Assembly: GCF_001039355.2 (NCBI RefSeq)
Contig: NW_019775569.1
Coordinates: forward strand, 876,712-940,711
Direction: 5' to 3'
DNA length: 64,000 nucleotides
Source of the DNA: Lingula anatina
Lineage: Eukaryota; Brachiopoda; Lingulata; Lingulida; Lingulidae
Below are positions 24,596 to 36,769 of this stretch, one piece after another. The position numbers and the translations under genes were made by a program. Each line of letters starts with the position of its first letter. The first letter of the stretch is position 1. The notes under the pieces were generated by a model. That model ran no database searches and had not been told where the DNA came from. It saw only the letters and a program-made list of their open reading frames with translations.

Positions 24596-26586
24596 ATAAG
24601 ACACTCACAAGAAAAACATTAAAATTCTAGCTTTCACAGTCTTCCATTGCTTTTATTGCTTTCTGACCTGGATGTGCAACTTAAACGTTGAAAAGGTACT
24701 AGCGTTATAGGTGTGCGTTTGTTCAGATATATTTGTGATATTTTGAGCGTTTTAACGACAGGCGTCAACGATACTCAGGTATTTGGTTCGTTGTTAGCCT
24801 AAGAGAATGTCTATTCCTTCGTTATTTTACCGTTTTTAAGTTATAAGTTAAGCAAAAGTGATTAAATAAGAGAAGTAGGAGTGGACATTGTTGGTATGAT
24901 CTATGTCTCAGCTATGACAAATGTTTAAAAAGACATGTCGACCTTAAACGTCCACTCAGTGTTTTTAGATCTCAGGAACCTACCTCAATGGGACAACTGA
25001 CACAATATATGTTTGGTGTGATGAAAATAAATACAAACATATCATCGAAACAGAGACTGATTTTAATTTTAATTTAAAAATATCATATATAAGAGCCATA
25101 GAGTTCCCTTTCTCTGTAAACATCAACTGCATCTTCAGAGCCGTAAACTCTGCTAAAACCAAAGAAAAAAAAGGACATTAAAAACGTTAAGATTTCCTAT
25201 TTTAATTCAAATTAAACTATATATCCGAGTTTTTGCAAACCGATGCTGGATATACAAACTTAAATTCATTACAGTAATATTTGTCGTATGTAAAAATGAA
25301 ACTCCCATTAAAGATTAGCGAGCGACAATAAGGACAAGTTTTGAAACCATAGTGTAAACGCTCTAACAGCCTACATAGGGCTTTAGGTTGGTTCTTGTCT
25401 ACTGTGTTCTATATTTAAAAAATGACAGGAATGGGGATGAATTTGGATAAAGGATCCGTGTAAAAGTCACCTTGAGTGTGAGAGGTCACTGGAAAGTCGC
25501 CTCCCTACAAACTACAAACGTCAGAGACATACTGCCACTGGGGTGATGAGTTTCCGGTGACCTCCGAGACTGATGGTGGAGACAGCTACGTTATCTGTAG
25601 CATTCAGAAGGAAATGAGAAGGAAAGAGGTTAAACAACCTGTTAAAATCTCCACTATCGCATCCATCTACTCCATTTTCGCTGCGACCGGGGCTCTGAGA
25701 GTCGTTATTTGGGATTAAAGTATTAGTGTCAGGCCAGCTAGCTATAATTTAAGTGTAGAATATGTTTACTCGGGAATTTATATAACATTGTCAAAGCTGA
25801 AAGCACGGAGACAATACCAGCCCATTCTGTTATTATGTTAGGGCATTGTATCCTAATGGCAGTTAAGTGACGATAGTTTGGGACTGAACCAGACCCTCTC
25901 GAATAGCTTAATTCATTTGATTGACATCCATCAAACCTTATAAAAAGAAAATCTAGATGAAGCTGGGGAGTCGTCCGTTACAAAAAAGTTCAACCCATTA
26001 AAGCAGTTCAATGCCACACAAGATGAAGTAATGCTTAGAATAGATCACATGGAACTTTACACGCTATCAGTTTCCCCGGGAGTCAAGATCCCCGTGGATT
26101 ATCTGTGTTATCGACAATAAAAAGCAAGGTGAATGTACCGTGAGACATCGGCTTTTTCACAAGGTGTGGGTAAGGTGCTGCTTAGGAAGCACAGAGGCCT
26201 ACCTCCCTCGTTGGTGTAACATAATGCAACGTATTCTTTGTCTATTTTCATACGGTGGTGATGAATCAGTAGGCTTTCCCTCTGGTGACTGAAGTGGTTG
26301 TTCCTGTGTAATGTGACCTCCTCTTACACCGGGCCTGCCACAAGATTAGACTGTGGTGGGATCAGCACAGAGACGGTTCAGCTGGAAGAAGAGCTTTGAT
26401 TCACCACTAACTACTATACAACCTAGGGTAATCACTGCAGTTAGGCAACCCACCTGTTGAGGCCAGACAGAAGTGGTCCCGGGCCAGGTGTGGGGTCATC
26501 CGCGTGATGTTGTACAGAGTTTTTCTCAGATTAAAAATAATATCACTTTTAGTATAGTCTGAGTTCTATCAAATTCAGTCTAGAGG
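24596..26586. other. Intergenic region between the cyclase and the EMI-collagen gene
   Basis: The first 0.5 kb is probably cyclase 3' UTR, with AATAAA at 25026-25031 (the equivalent in the other copy is 18957-18962). From about 25535 the sequence is single-copy. A 78-codon open frame without ATG start runs from 25482 to the TAA at 25716-25718 and is somewhat less AT-rich, but it matches no family I know. The rest, up to 26586, shows no coding evidence and should contain the promoter of the EMI-collagen gene. Confidence 0.5.
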
Positions 26587-28238
26587 ATGGATATCGTATC
26601 TGTAGTATATATCAATGTCTGCATTTTCATTGCTGCTTCAGGGATAGGATACAGTAATGCTCAAAGGTAAGAATTACGTTCTATCACTGTTAGAAACTGT
26701 GGTTTTCATAATATTTATCTAGCACAAATCATATTCGTTATAACTTAATAATTGTGTAGAAAGTCACGTATAACGACGGGTCGGCGTGAAGAAGACGTGC
26801 AATTTATAGAATATTGCAAACTTTTTTCTTTATGCTTTCTATTCAAGTTTTCTCAAACCCCGGAATTTACTATACGCACAATTGCTACCGAAACCTGACT
26901 ACAGCTGAGAAAATGCCAGACACCAAAAGGTTACTCTGCATTGTTGTTCTTTTTCGCTGACAGAAATATGACATTGTTTTCATTAGATAAAGTAGATACT
27001 CACATGTTTCAAAATAGTTTTTAAGCAGTTAACATTCTATTTTAGCAAAGTAAACATGAAATATAAGTCGTGCGTCACATTGGAAAAAATTCCTTTTTTT
27101 CACAGACGACATTCAAAAGGTCATTGTTTTCAATTCATAGTGCCCCATTTATTACCAAAGGAAAGCGATAATTGATAAATGGAATAAAAACTAAGTATTA
27201 AAACAACTGTAATAATGCAAACAAAGTTTTCTCATTTTTCAAAATCCATACAATCAATTCATTAATCAATTAAGAAGGTTATTTTCGCAAACGACGTATG
27301 ACCTCATTGGGTGTCATTTTTCTTTTTTTCTTTGTTAAAATCAAATGAAAGAATACTTTATTGGAAAACAAATATAAAATCTGAAGCCTCTTCTACCAAA
27401 AAACAAAGACGTTTTTATTGAAATTTGGAGTAAAGGGTTCTTTCGACAAAAAACAGGAACCCAGACAGGAAATACAGAAATGTTTTGTAACATTCCACCC
27501 TATTACATCCGAAGAAAATACAGTATATACATAGGTCTTATCAGCTATCCTGGTATTTTGTGAATTTCATTTTGTGATATAAAATGTACTCTGTAGTTTA
27601 AAATACTTTACTTCAGACTCAATAACCATATTGCCTATAGAGTTAAGGCCCAGGGTATAACCAATGGTGTATCGGGAGTAGGTGGGGTGTTATAAGAAGG
27701 GACAAAAGAGCCCTTCAAACTGGACTACCGTATAATATCCAATGGCGTCCTAACCGTCGTTACCAGATAACCAGACTGAAGCACAGTTTTCAATACAACT
27801 GAATACCAGTCTAGATATTTGGTGGCGCGACGCCGACTTATACGCATGTCCGGTTCAGACAATCCTTGTCTAAGCGCAGGTCACAGCTAATATTTCCACA
27901 TATTGGCACATTTCACCCAAACCCAAATACAACTATGACCCCATTTCCAGAGATTAGATCGATCTACTTTAGATCGACCTAACTCCCTGGGGGTTCACGC
28001 TAAATAGCTGTCAGCCGAGCGGACACGAAAGTTAATTACCCCCTTACAGCTTGTAGTAGGCGGGACGGACATTTAAGCCGGATTATCTGACAATAATCTA
28101 GTGAGACTCCCCGCGGGGATAGATCGATCTAAAAGCTCTGGGAATCCAGCCTATAACGTTGAAAAAATTATGATTATCTCCTGTATAGAGGAGTTAATTG
28201 TTTTTGAGCGAGTTTGCTTGTCATTGATTTAATCGTTT

Positions 28239-28308
<70 letters not shown>

Positions 28309-30729
28309 GGAGAAATTACTTCTACTTCTATGCCGAAAAATACGTTACCATATAGGGCTCTTTACATAATGTAAAGACGTGGTAAAAATTAAAAATTGAA
28401 TTAGAATTGAGACATTCGTGGGTTTTTGTTCTAGACAGATATACTGTATGTTAAATATAATTTTGAATTCATTCAATTATATTTTTGGGCACTTCAGCAT
28501 GTGAAATGCGCCTCTATATTGGGTTTGGGTGATATGCTTTAAGAAGTTTTTTCTCTATTTTTATTCTAGAAACTGGTGTCCCCAAACCGTGACAAGATTA
28601 GCTCCATGTACAAAAATGTTTCGTATTCCAGTTTATAATAGATGTCTGTACGGCACAAATTGGTGTAGACCTACATCGTATAGGTAAAATACTGGAAATA
28701 TAAGATTCAAATATTATTTTATTGAAAACATATGCCTTTAAATGGATTAATTTGATGAGACATTTACGAAATGACAGGAACTATTTAATATTTGTAATTG
28801 CTAATGCTTAATTGAGCCTATGGTAAAAAATTCGAACTGGTTTGTGTGTTTGTGCGGGAGCTTGTATGATAAAGATGTACATGGTATATTCCAGACTGAT
28901 ATATCGCATGACGTATCAAGTAAAGGCACATACAAAGTGGAGATGTTGTCCTGGCTTCAGAGGCAGAGATTGTGGAGAAGGTCTCTCTTTTATTTCATTT
29001 CTTAAACATTTTTGCTTGAAATAGTTAGATTTAACGTAGTAATATTAAAATCCATAAGCCCATATATCAAAGTGCTTTCCATTACGATATTAAAAGAAAC
29101 ATGCGCTTCAATGTAATGTCTAATGTAATGCTATAATATTTAATTATAGAATTTTTTTTCATTGCAGTGTGCTTTTCCTGCTCGGTCGTTGATGATATTA
29201 AGGACAGGATTTCCAGAATGGAATCTAAAGTAAGTCTGGAGTTTACATTCACTTATATTACTAACAGACATCATCATACACAAATGAATAAATATACTCT
29301 GCAAAACTGAGACAAAAAGCTTTATGTAAAAATATTCTTAATAATAAATACACGTCATCTACAGATATCATATTACTACAAATGTGATGTCTGGGCTAAT
29401 AACACGTCTTATTTCGTTCTGCCTTCAAACGGGTAACCTTTCATTCAGGTTTTGAATGGAACTGGTACACCATATAACCAATCCTGCAACTGTCCACCTG
29501 GACCAAGGGGTCATCATGGACCTGAAGGAAAACAAGGACCCAGGGGTCAACCTGGTATCAAAGGGGAAAAAGGAATGAAGGGAGAACCTGGAATACCTCC
29601 TCGTGCTGTTTTATCTCCTGCGCCAAGTAATTTCTCTCACGCTAAAATATATTAGTTAAAATAGGTGAAGGACATAAATTCACATTTTAATTGAATGGGA
29701 AGGTTTGTTTACGGTAGATGTCAAGAGATATTAAAAGAAAAGAATAGAATCGTTTGAATTATGCAGAAGAAGACAAATCTATAAGCTTTTCTAAGACGTT
29801 ACAAGTAAAACTGAGAACCACTTCATGTCGCACAGCATTTTTGATTTTTGATTTTGTATTGGGCAGAGTAGGGCTGTTACAACATGTACTGAGTCAAAAC
29901 TTGTAGTAGTAGGAGATTAAATTTCATGAATATCATTGAATATTTTTGAGTAATTTGAATCATTTGTTCGGAACATTTCTTTAACCATAATTTTTTTAAT
30001 CAAATGCATATTTGTCAGTAGGCCTAGTTAAACACTATACCATTATTTTGCAGAACCTAGTGTTTTCCCCGATTTAACACAATACTCAGACTTGAGTGGA
30101 AGATCAAATCCCCCGCAATTTCCCATCGGACCCCCAGGGGTTCCAGGAATACGGGGACTTAAAGGTGATCGCGGAGAACCAGGGATACAAGGACCAAGAG
30201 GAGATAGAGGAAAACAAGGGGAATCTGGTAATTGCAGTGAAATACCCAGCAAACACGTCACGTTCGGATCACGTGGCTAGCACGTTGCTATGACCATAGA
30301 AGTAGCTACTTCTATGCTATGACGTTATAATGTGGTAGCAACGTGATAGCCACGTGATCCGAACGTGAGTGTTTGCTGGGTAGTCTTTTCGTTGTCCTTT
30401 ATGTAAAGATTGTAAAAAAATCTTTTCTAAACAGTCTAAACCATATTTTACCTATGAGGCATGCATTCCCAGCCCTGGCCCCACCCCAACATCTTTGATG
30501 GCATCCACGACTTCCAAAAAAGTTGCTCGCATTGTGTTTTATAATTTTCAGGTTTGAAAGGGGAAAAGGGGGATAGGGGCGCTCAGGGTATGAAAGGTGA
30601 ACGTGGTTTACCTGGACCAACAGGAGCACCAGGTAATATTAATATTTGTGAGAAGCTGTCAATCTTTACATTTTAACCAACTCTTGCCTAAGCTTCTAAT
30701 TGACAAATAAATATTATCTGCCTCGCTCA

Positions 30730-30769
<40 letters not shown>

Positions 30770-31891
30770 CGCGCATCCTTTTTGCATACACCTTTTGTTT
30801 TATTCAATCTTTTGGTAGGTAAAACGGAAGAAACATCAGACAGAAGAGGTCTCATGGTAAATATTCTTTGAATTATATCGCTTATACCGCATGAAGGCCA
30901 TACCTTATAGGCCTACCATGTTGCAACCAAGGAGTTATAACAGAACTCCTTGGTTGCAACTGAACAATCAAAATTTTTCATTGAAGGTGATGTTTTGTCT
31001 ACATAAAAACATTTCAGAGTAAAACTTTAATTATCTCTGTTAAGAATGATGTTATCTTCCCCCTTTTCTTATATTTCCCTCAATTCATATAATTTTAATA
31101 ATCACGTCATATAACTTGTTGCAGGAACTTCAGCGCTCAATGCAAAGAATTTCCGAAGAATTTTCAAGATTTCGTACAGAAATAGCAGACGAACTGACTC
31201 AGCTCAAACTGCGAATGAATCTCGTTGAAACTATCTTACTCCAAATTCCAGGTACTTCCACTTACATACGTCTTTTTTTTAGCGTAACTATTGGTAAGAT
31301 ATAATTTTGTCTAACAATGTTACAGTGGTGTGAACCCATGGATTATGCAGTGAAATATCGTTATTTTACGAAACGCATACTGATAGGTAACCCTACCAGT
31401 TAAAGCTGTTTAGAGACATCACTGATCTACAATACATTCCTATAATGCTAGCAGTAAACCCTCATATATTTCTCATTTTACTTGCACTAATATAGGATAC
31501 CTACGCATCAGCTAATAGCATGATAAAAAAGAAACCATGCATGCGCGCCACTAGTATTTCTGTCAGAAATTTGCCACAATGAGCATTCTTACTAAACAAA
31601 ATCGTTTATTGTGAAATCTAGTAAAATCCAGCACCGACATTTCTTTTTATTTGTATTTTTCTAATCATTGCATTAATCCAAATTTGTCCATTTAATTAAA
31701 GTACCCATTAAAAAACTCAGTAGGATTCCCTACTTTTTCAAATTTCAGAGGTCAGAGATTCATTAAAACAGAAATCCATGACACCAATGGTTGTTCCCGC
31801 GCCTACCTTCATACCGCAGACGACCTCCAGTCCTTTGTCGCAAAATACAGATGAAAAGCCGAGGATACCCGAAGGACAGATCAGCTTTTGA
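26587..31891 (+). CDS. EMI-domain collagen-like secreted protein (EMID1/COL26A1-like)
   Basis: Ten coding exons: 26587-26666, 28570-28683, 28895-28980, 29168-29229, 29449-29626, 30054-30227, 30552-30632, 30819-30856, 31125-31251, 31749-31891 (TGA). Phases agree throughout, giving 360 residues. Residues 1 to about 25 are a signal peptide. Residues 27-93 are an EMI domain: RNWCP start, internal Cys pairs, then KWRCCPGFRGRDC. Two collagenous stretches follow, about 11 and 21 Gly-X-Y triplets (exons 5-7, about residues 133-260). Exon 9 encodes an amphipathic, coiled-coil-like segment, and the tail is Pro/Thr-rich. EMI plus short collagen with no C1q domain is the architecture of EMID1 and COL26A1 (about 440 residues in mammals), not emilin or multimerin. 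The product is probably a trimeric extracellular-matrix protein. The exon 3 donor (gtctct) is weak but keeps the phase. Confidence 0.88.
27945..28160. repeat. Imperfect foldback repeat with TAGATCGATCTA motifs
   Basis: Within intron 1 of the EMI-collagen gene, the segment starting TTCCAGAGATTAGATCGATC is an imperfect inverted match to the segment around 28112-28150 (TAGATCGATCTAAAAGCTC, then GGAATCC). The arms are roughly 40 bases and enclose about 120 bases. It looks like a degraded TIR element; no target duplication was found. Confidence 0.45.
28237..28304. repeat. (TA)n microsatellite
   Basis: A long, almost pure TA dinucleotide run in intron 1 of the EMI-collagen gene, with one interrupting 'ca' near the left end. 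Confidence 0.9.
30245..30380. mobile_element. 136 bp palindromic MITE with TA target duplication
   Basis: The element lies directly after the donor of EMI-collagen exon 6. Its ends, CCCAGCAAACACGTCACGTT and the complementary segment ending GTGTTTGCTGGG, continue as inverted complements through GATCACGTGGCT and towards the centre, so the whole element can fold back. TA occurs on both sides (30243-30244 and 30381-30382), compatible with a TA-inserting superfamily. There is no coding capacity. Confidence 0.75.
30733..30769. repeat. (GT)n microsatellite
   Basis: A run of GT dinucleotides in intron 7 of the EMI-collagen gene. Confidence 0.9.
30928..30952. mobile_element. 25 bp palindromic mini-element with perfect 8 bp target duplication
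   Basis: CAAGGAGT at the left and ACTCCTTG at the right enclose the spacer TATAACAGA. Both sides carry GTTGCAAC (30920-30927 and 30953-30960). It is the sister of the 24 bp element at 8880-8903, differing by one base in the spacer. It sits in intron 8 of the EMI-collagen gene. An 8 bp duplication suggests mobilisation by a hAT-type transposase. Confidence 0.68.
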
Positions 31892-33659
31892 ACTTATTGA
31901 CTTAGGTCTTAGACTCCAGATCCTGATGTTGAAAGAATTAAAAATAGCTTAAGTTCAACTTAAACATTAATACCATTTTTAATCACTTTCATAGTTCCAG
32001 CCATTTTTCATATTCGTGATAAAGAGAAGTGAAATGTAAAAAGCATATTAAAGACATAATGCTGCAAAATACTCCGCAAAACGGATTGTTGATTACTACT
32101 TCGATGCTTTTCCTTATCATTCATTCAAAATACTAGATCAAGATAATTTTTATTATCATTTCTCGACATTATACATCTCGCCTGATATCGAAATATTTTT
32201 ACAATATACTGTATAAATCTTAAATGCATTAAGCATATTTAACAATAAAAAGACTTGCTTCATTTTGATAAAATATGACCCTTATACAAATTATAGTATG
32301 TAATATATCTCTTTAGCAACGACATCGGCGATACATGTACGACTTCGCAAATGCGGTGTTGTAAGTGACCCATTCGTATGCTTATGGAACAAAGCTTTTA
32401 CAGATAGAACTATATATTTCCAGTATTTTCAAAAAAAAAAAAAAAAAGGTCTGTCTGAGTTTTTATCGTTAAAATTTATCAAAATAACGTGAAAGACTTT
32501 TATATCTAGTGGACAAAAAGTCAGCCATAAATTCTTAGTGTCCAGATTTTTTTCTCCAACACACTGTATATTATCGTCTACTCACATCAGCATGCTGTGT
32601 TACACCGCTTTCACAACTTTTCCTTCGTTAACATTTCATGAGCATAATATCTGTCCCTGTATTCAATATTGCTTGGGACAATTGCGTTACATAAGTAGAT
32701 TACCAACTAATATTTATAAACTGCTGAGATAACTTTGGATTAATAAAAAGATTTTGTTCATAAATGAAATGTGGTATCAAACTAGTTTTTCATCAACAGT
32801 CAAATGAATTGATTCCCAGAAATTATTCAAGTGAGTTGATTGAAAGGAAAATTATATCGGAAAGTGAAAATGTCAGAAACAAAGGCTAACACGATTTATT
32901 TTGTATGTCAATTTTTAGGATTTGAAGAAAAATGCGCTTGTCTGAAGTTTATGCCTCCTGCCTTGTATCTACCACGCCCTTCTATGTTTTTAACATCTGG
33001 AGTGAACATTAACAACGGTCTTGATTGCGATTGAGACGACGGGAAGTCACAACGTAGCACAATGAAACACACCAACGCTTCGGAAGACGAGGTACGGATA
33101 AGCATGTGGACGGATCCCTTACCTCAGAGCTAGAACTATAATGAAATGCAATCAATGCCCCCAACTACCACCGCAACCAACGTCAATAGCGCTTTGTAGG
33201 AGTAAAAGGGAAAATGTTGACAATAAGTATTTACGGAAACAACTTTTCACACACACACACACACACACACGCACCAAGCTTATCTTCACTGTGATCAAGT
33301 GCATGAAGCTTCAGTCTGTCAAATCATTGAGTTATTTAATCAGGTAAAGCAGGGTGGGGTAAATTTTTTTAACAGTTAACTCATTGGACAGCTTTGTGGG
33401 CGGATTTTGTGTTCAAAATTGGGTCTTGGTTTGATGCCTTGCTGATCTCTCGGGCAAGCTATAGAGATGCGGCACAGAACGATAGGAAAGACTAAAAGAG
33501 GATATCCAAATATCCAGTGGCACAATTAGGTCTTCGCGAGTTTCTGTGATATTTGACTGAATACTTAAAATATAATATAATAAAATGAAATAAGAATAAT
33601 GCTGCTTGAAAGAGAACCGAGTTTTTTTTTTTACAAATTCGTAAAAAAAAAAAAAAAAN

Positions 33660-33704
<45 letters not shown>

Positions 33705-34412
33705 CGGGCAACGGCTTTATTTTCAAAAACGCTCGATCATGCACATGGGACTTACCAACAGATTTAAATAGACCAAAATTTGACAACGTTTATATTACCG
33801 GGAAATTTTAGCAATTTCCCCTTTATCACTGATATGAGGCACGTTTACTGATTAGCTTTTCCTGTGTTACATATTTTTATTACCCTCAGTATTCATTCAG
33901 TATCAATTTTTTTGGTAAATTTGTGTATTAATATGTATTAATATGTATTAATTCAAAATTATAAATAAAAACTAAAAAAACAACTCGATGAATTTGGAAG
34001 TAATAAATGGCTTTGTGGACGTGGACGTGTAATGCCGTTATTTTAATAGAACGGTAAGACCTCACCTGTTTGTTGTCCTCATACAGGAAATATATCCTGA
34101 ACAACTTATCTATTCATTATATGCATACATTTAACCGTCACTCCAAGTCATGTATTCCTTAAGGATAGTGGCAAGCATTAGTTTTAACTCCGACAGGGCA
34201 GATGCCGTAGATTTCACAATAAACAGAAAATATCTGCGACTGCCTGCCGTACATATGTAGTAAAGGGGACCCTTAAAGGGAAAGGAATCGCATTTGAATA
34301 TCGATATCGGAGATTCTCAAAAGAAATCGCTAAAATTCCAGATGCTGTGTAAACAGTGACAAAAGCAGCATCATGACTTGAGTTACGTTGCACAGGTACA
34401 GCTACACGTTAC
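31892..34412. other. Intergenic region with poly-A tract and one N
   Basis: This stretch holds the 3' flank of the EMI-collagen gene and the 5' flank of the PPxY gene. I see no confident exon. Present are a (CA)n run at 33248-33270 and a poly-A run of about 60 bases at 33643-33700, interrupted by an N at 33659. The poly-A length is therefore uncertain and this may be another contig join. Confidence 0.5.
33643..33700. repeat. Poly-A tract containing an undetermined base
   Basis: An uninterrupted A run apart from the N at 33659. On the left a short T run after GAG, and on the right ATCTC, make the edges loosely complementary. It could be a retroposon tail or an assembly artefact. Confidence 0.7.
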
Positions 34413-34832
34413 ATGGTTCCTCAACGCTTGATTACGCGCAGAATGACAGGCGGAAGTTTAGGAAACATTGCTTATGGCAAAGTCCTCACCCATTATGATC
34501 AAGTCGTCATTGGAGCAACCTGTTTGTCAGCCTTCGTGATAATTATATGCTTGGTTGTTATCTGTGCATTGAAAGGAAAATGTTCGAAATCACCAGGACA
34601 AGGTGGTGTTCAGTTCACTTTGGAGGATGAACGGAATGAAGAGCTTGGAAGTTGGAACACAACAACCTCTATGTCTCCACCTGCGTATGAAGATGTTGCA
34701 GAAAACCAGTCAGACTTGCTGAATCTCAGTGGGGCTATTCTTGTGACATTAAAAAGAGGCAATGCTCGGGACGCTAGCTTCCATTCACTGCCGCCGACTT
34801 ATTCGGATGTTTTTAAAGAGAGCCACATGTAA
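34413..34832 (+). CDS. Single-pass membrane protein with two PPxY motifs
   Basis: The 139-codon frame from ATG 34413 to TAA 34830-34832 has a clear TM segment at about residues 31-54 (VVIGATCLSAFVIIICLVVI) followed by a basic stop-transfer sequence (KGKCSK). The cytoplasmic part carries SPPAYEDV near residues 87-94 and LPPTYSDV at the end. PPxY motifs bind WW domains, typically of NEDD4-family ubiquitin ligases, so an adaptor or self-trafficking role is likely. The layout recalls Shisa, WBP1 or VOPP1-type proteins, but no Cys-rich ectodomain precedes the TM. An in-frame stop lies 12 codons before this ATG. A possible acceptor (gttgcacag, just upstream of GTACAGCTACA) would make this a terminal exon with missing upstream exons. 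I do not recognise an orthologue. Confidence 0.68.
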   Translation: MVPQRLITRRMTGGSLGNIAYGKVLTHYDQVVIGATCLSAFVIIICLVVICALKGKCSKSPGQGGVQFTLEDERNEELGSWNTTTSMSPPAYEDVAENQSDLLNLSGAILVTLKRGNARDASFHSLPPTYSDVFKESHM

Positions 34833-36769
34833 TGAATATTCGTCTGTGACGAGAACAGTTTTGATGCGAGCTAGTTATTTCTGTTTGTACAGTGGGCTTT
34901 ACTCGCCTGTATAATGAATCTGTTGGTTTTCATAGGAAAGCAATAATGGGTAGCTATATTGATTTGATTTTCATTTTGATCACTCTTCAACTTGTATTGC
35001 AGCGTGGTGGGTCATATTCTTTTCCCCTAATTTTGGTCTATTACCGTATTCTTATCGGAAATGCCCTTTTCTTTTATGTTTAAGGCTATTAAAGGTACTC
35101 GAATACGTGCTTTTTGTACAACAAAAATGCCATTAACAAATTTTCTTGGCGTACTTGACGATGTCTTAGTACCTACCGAATATTTCTCTACCTAGCTTCA
35201 AACATTCCAAACATTCTTTGCAATTATGGTTTACACAAACAGGCGATATTTTTACACGGGAAATAATAGCATTGTTCTGAAAGGATGTAGCTTCTCACGG
35301 GGACATAGGCACAGACCATCTTCAATGAAAAGAGGACAAAAGACCATACCATGCCTAACGCATATCTTTTTATAACTGGAAGTCAAGGTAAATTATAAGT
35401 AAGGCTTGGCACTTGGCAAGCGGTATTCTGATTTAACTGTGAATGATTCTTGGAAGTACATTTATCAGGTCTATATCATATCTTGGATGATCATAACAAT
35501 TGTATTGTGGTAAAAGAAAAATCACGTTCGTTTGGTATGACAAAAAGATGTACTTACACGAGAAATGCCTAACACTTTTTTGCCCCTGTGAATATCTTGA
35601 AATAACTTTTTGATAATATAAATGGATTTATGGTGATGATTAGCGCCACTTTGATAATAATATGTCAGCAGTAGCCCGTTAGATAAATACTTGGAAAATC
35701 TTAAAATAGGTAAGAAATGCCCAACGTTATATCAATAGACTACTGCGGCAGATGATGAAAATATTCGATGATAAAGCAAAGAACAATTTCAACATTACCG
35801 ACCACTGTCTGACAAAACCACATCGGTGATTACTGACCACTCTCTGACCACTGTCTCATAAGTCACATCACTGACCACTGTTGCACCAACGCATTGTTGA
35901 CCACTGTCGCACCAACCACATCACTGACCATTGCCTCTGGCCTCATAATATGGTACTTTTCATCTCACCAACTACATCACTGAACACTGCCTCACCAACC
36001 ACACCTATCCCTACATATCATCCAATCAATTCGAAAACAGGGTCTGCATCACACTTAATGATGGGAATAGTTAATCTTTTATAAATGCCAATCCAATCAG
36101 AGGATTTATTTAAGTAACAACTAATTTCTTCGGTCTGGTTTAAGGCATGTATGACAGGACCGTCTCAGCACAGAACACACCTTAAAACAAACAACGGCTA
36201 AATGCAACTGCTCCAATTATTATATAGAGAGAAACTAAAAGATATTTTGTTCTTAATAAATAACTTTTAATAAAATTATTTAAATATATATATGTGACTC
36301 AATGGGAAGCCTTCTATGAAATAATTAAACACATTGTAAGCACCATATGGTATTCTTTTGTATTACATACATTAAAGACTGCAATATTTTTCCAATTTTT
36401 TTATCATAATACATAAAATATTGTAAGATGACAAGCTGACAATAAGGCTTGTCTGGTCATCAAGGACAAGTTTATGGAATCTCTGGGCAAGTAAAAATGA
36501 CAAACGTTTGCCCGACTGGATATATATATTTTTTCTACATAGGTGCCAGGCTTTTTCTTCACCCAATTGCGTTAAAAAGTGCAAAAATCTTTGAAGGCAT
36601 TAATTTATTCATTTAGGTTTTTTGGAGGGGGGGGGTGAATTTGAGCAAACCTTTTCCTTTGAAAGTAAGTTTGGGATAGCACTTGCCTGAAGAACATATT
36701 TAAAGCCCAAAACCTTATTGTCAATCCCTAAGAACCATATGTAAGCAAGAAAAAACTGAGGTTTGCATT
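34833..36769. other. Intergenic region between convergent PPxY and FKRP genes
   Basis: No coding exon was recognised. On the minus strand an AATAAA (plus-strand TTTATT at 36604-36609) lies about 160 bases after the FKRP stop and could end its transcript. A degenerate minisatellite occupies about 35797-36005. Confidence 0.5.
35797..36005. repeat. Degenerate minisatellite, unit about 27 bp
   Basis: Variants of ACTGACCACTGTCTCACC followed by AACCACATC recur several times with small insertions. Copies are diverged and spacing is irregular. Confidence 0.65.

Noticed and set aside
33599-33811. 70-codon ORF through the poly-A tract
   Set aside because: It consists mostly of poly-Lys from a homopolymer and includes an N.
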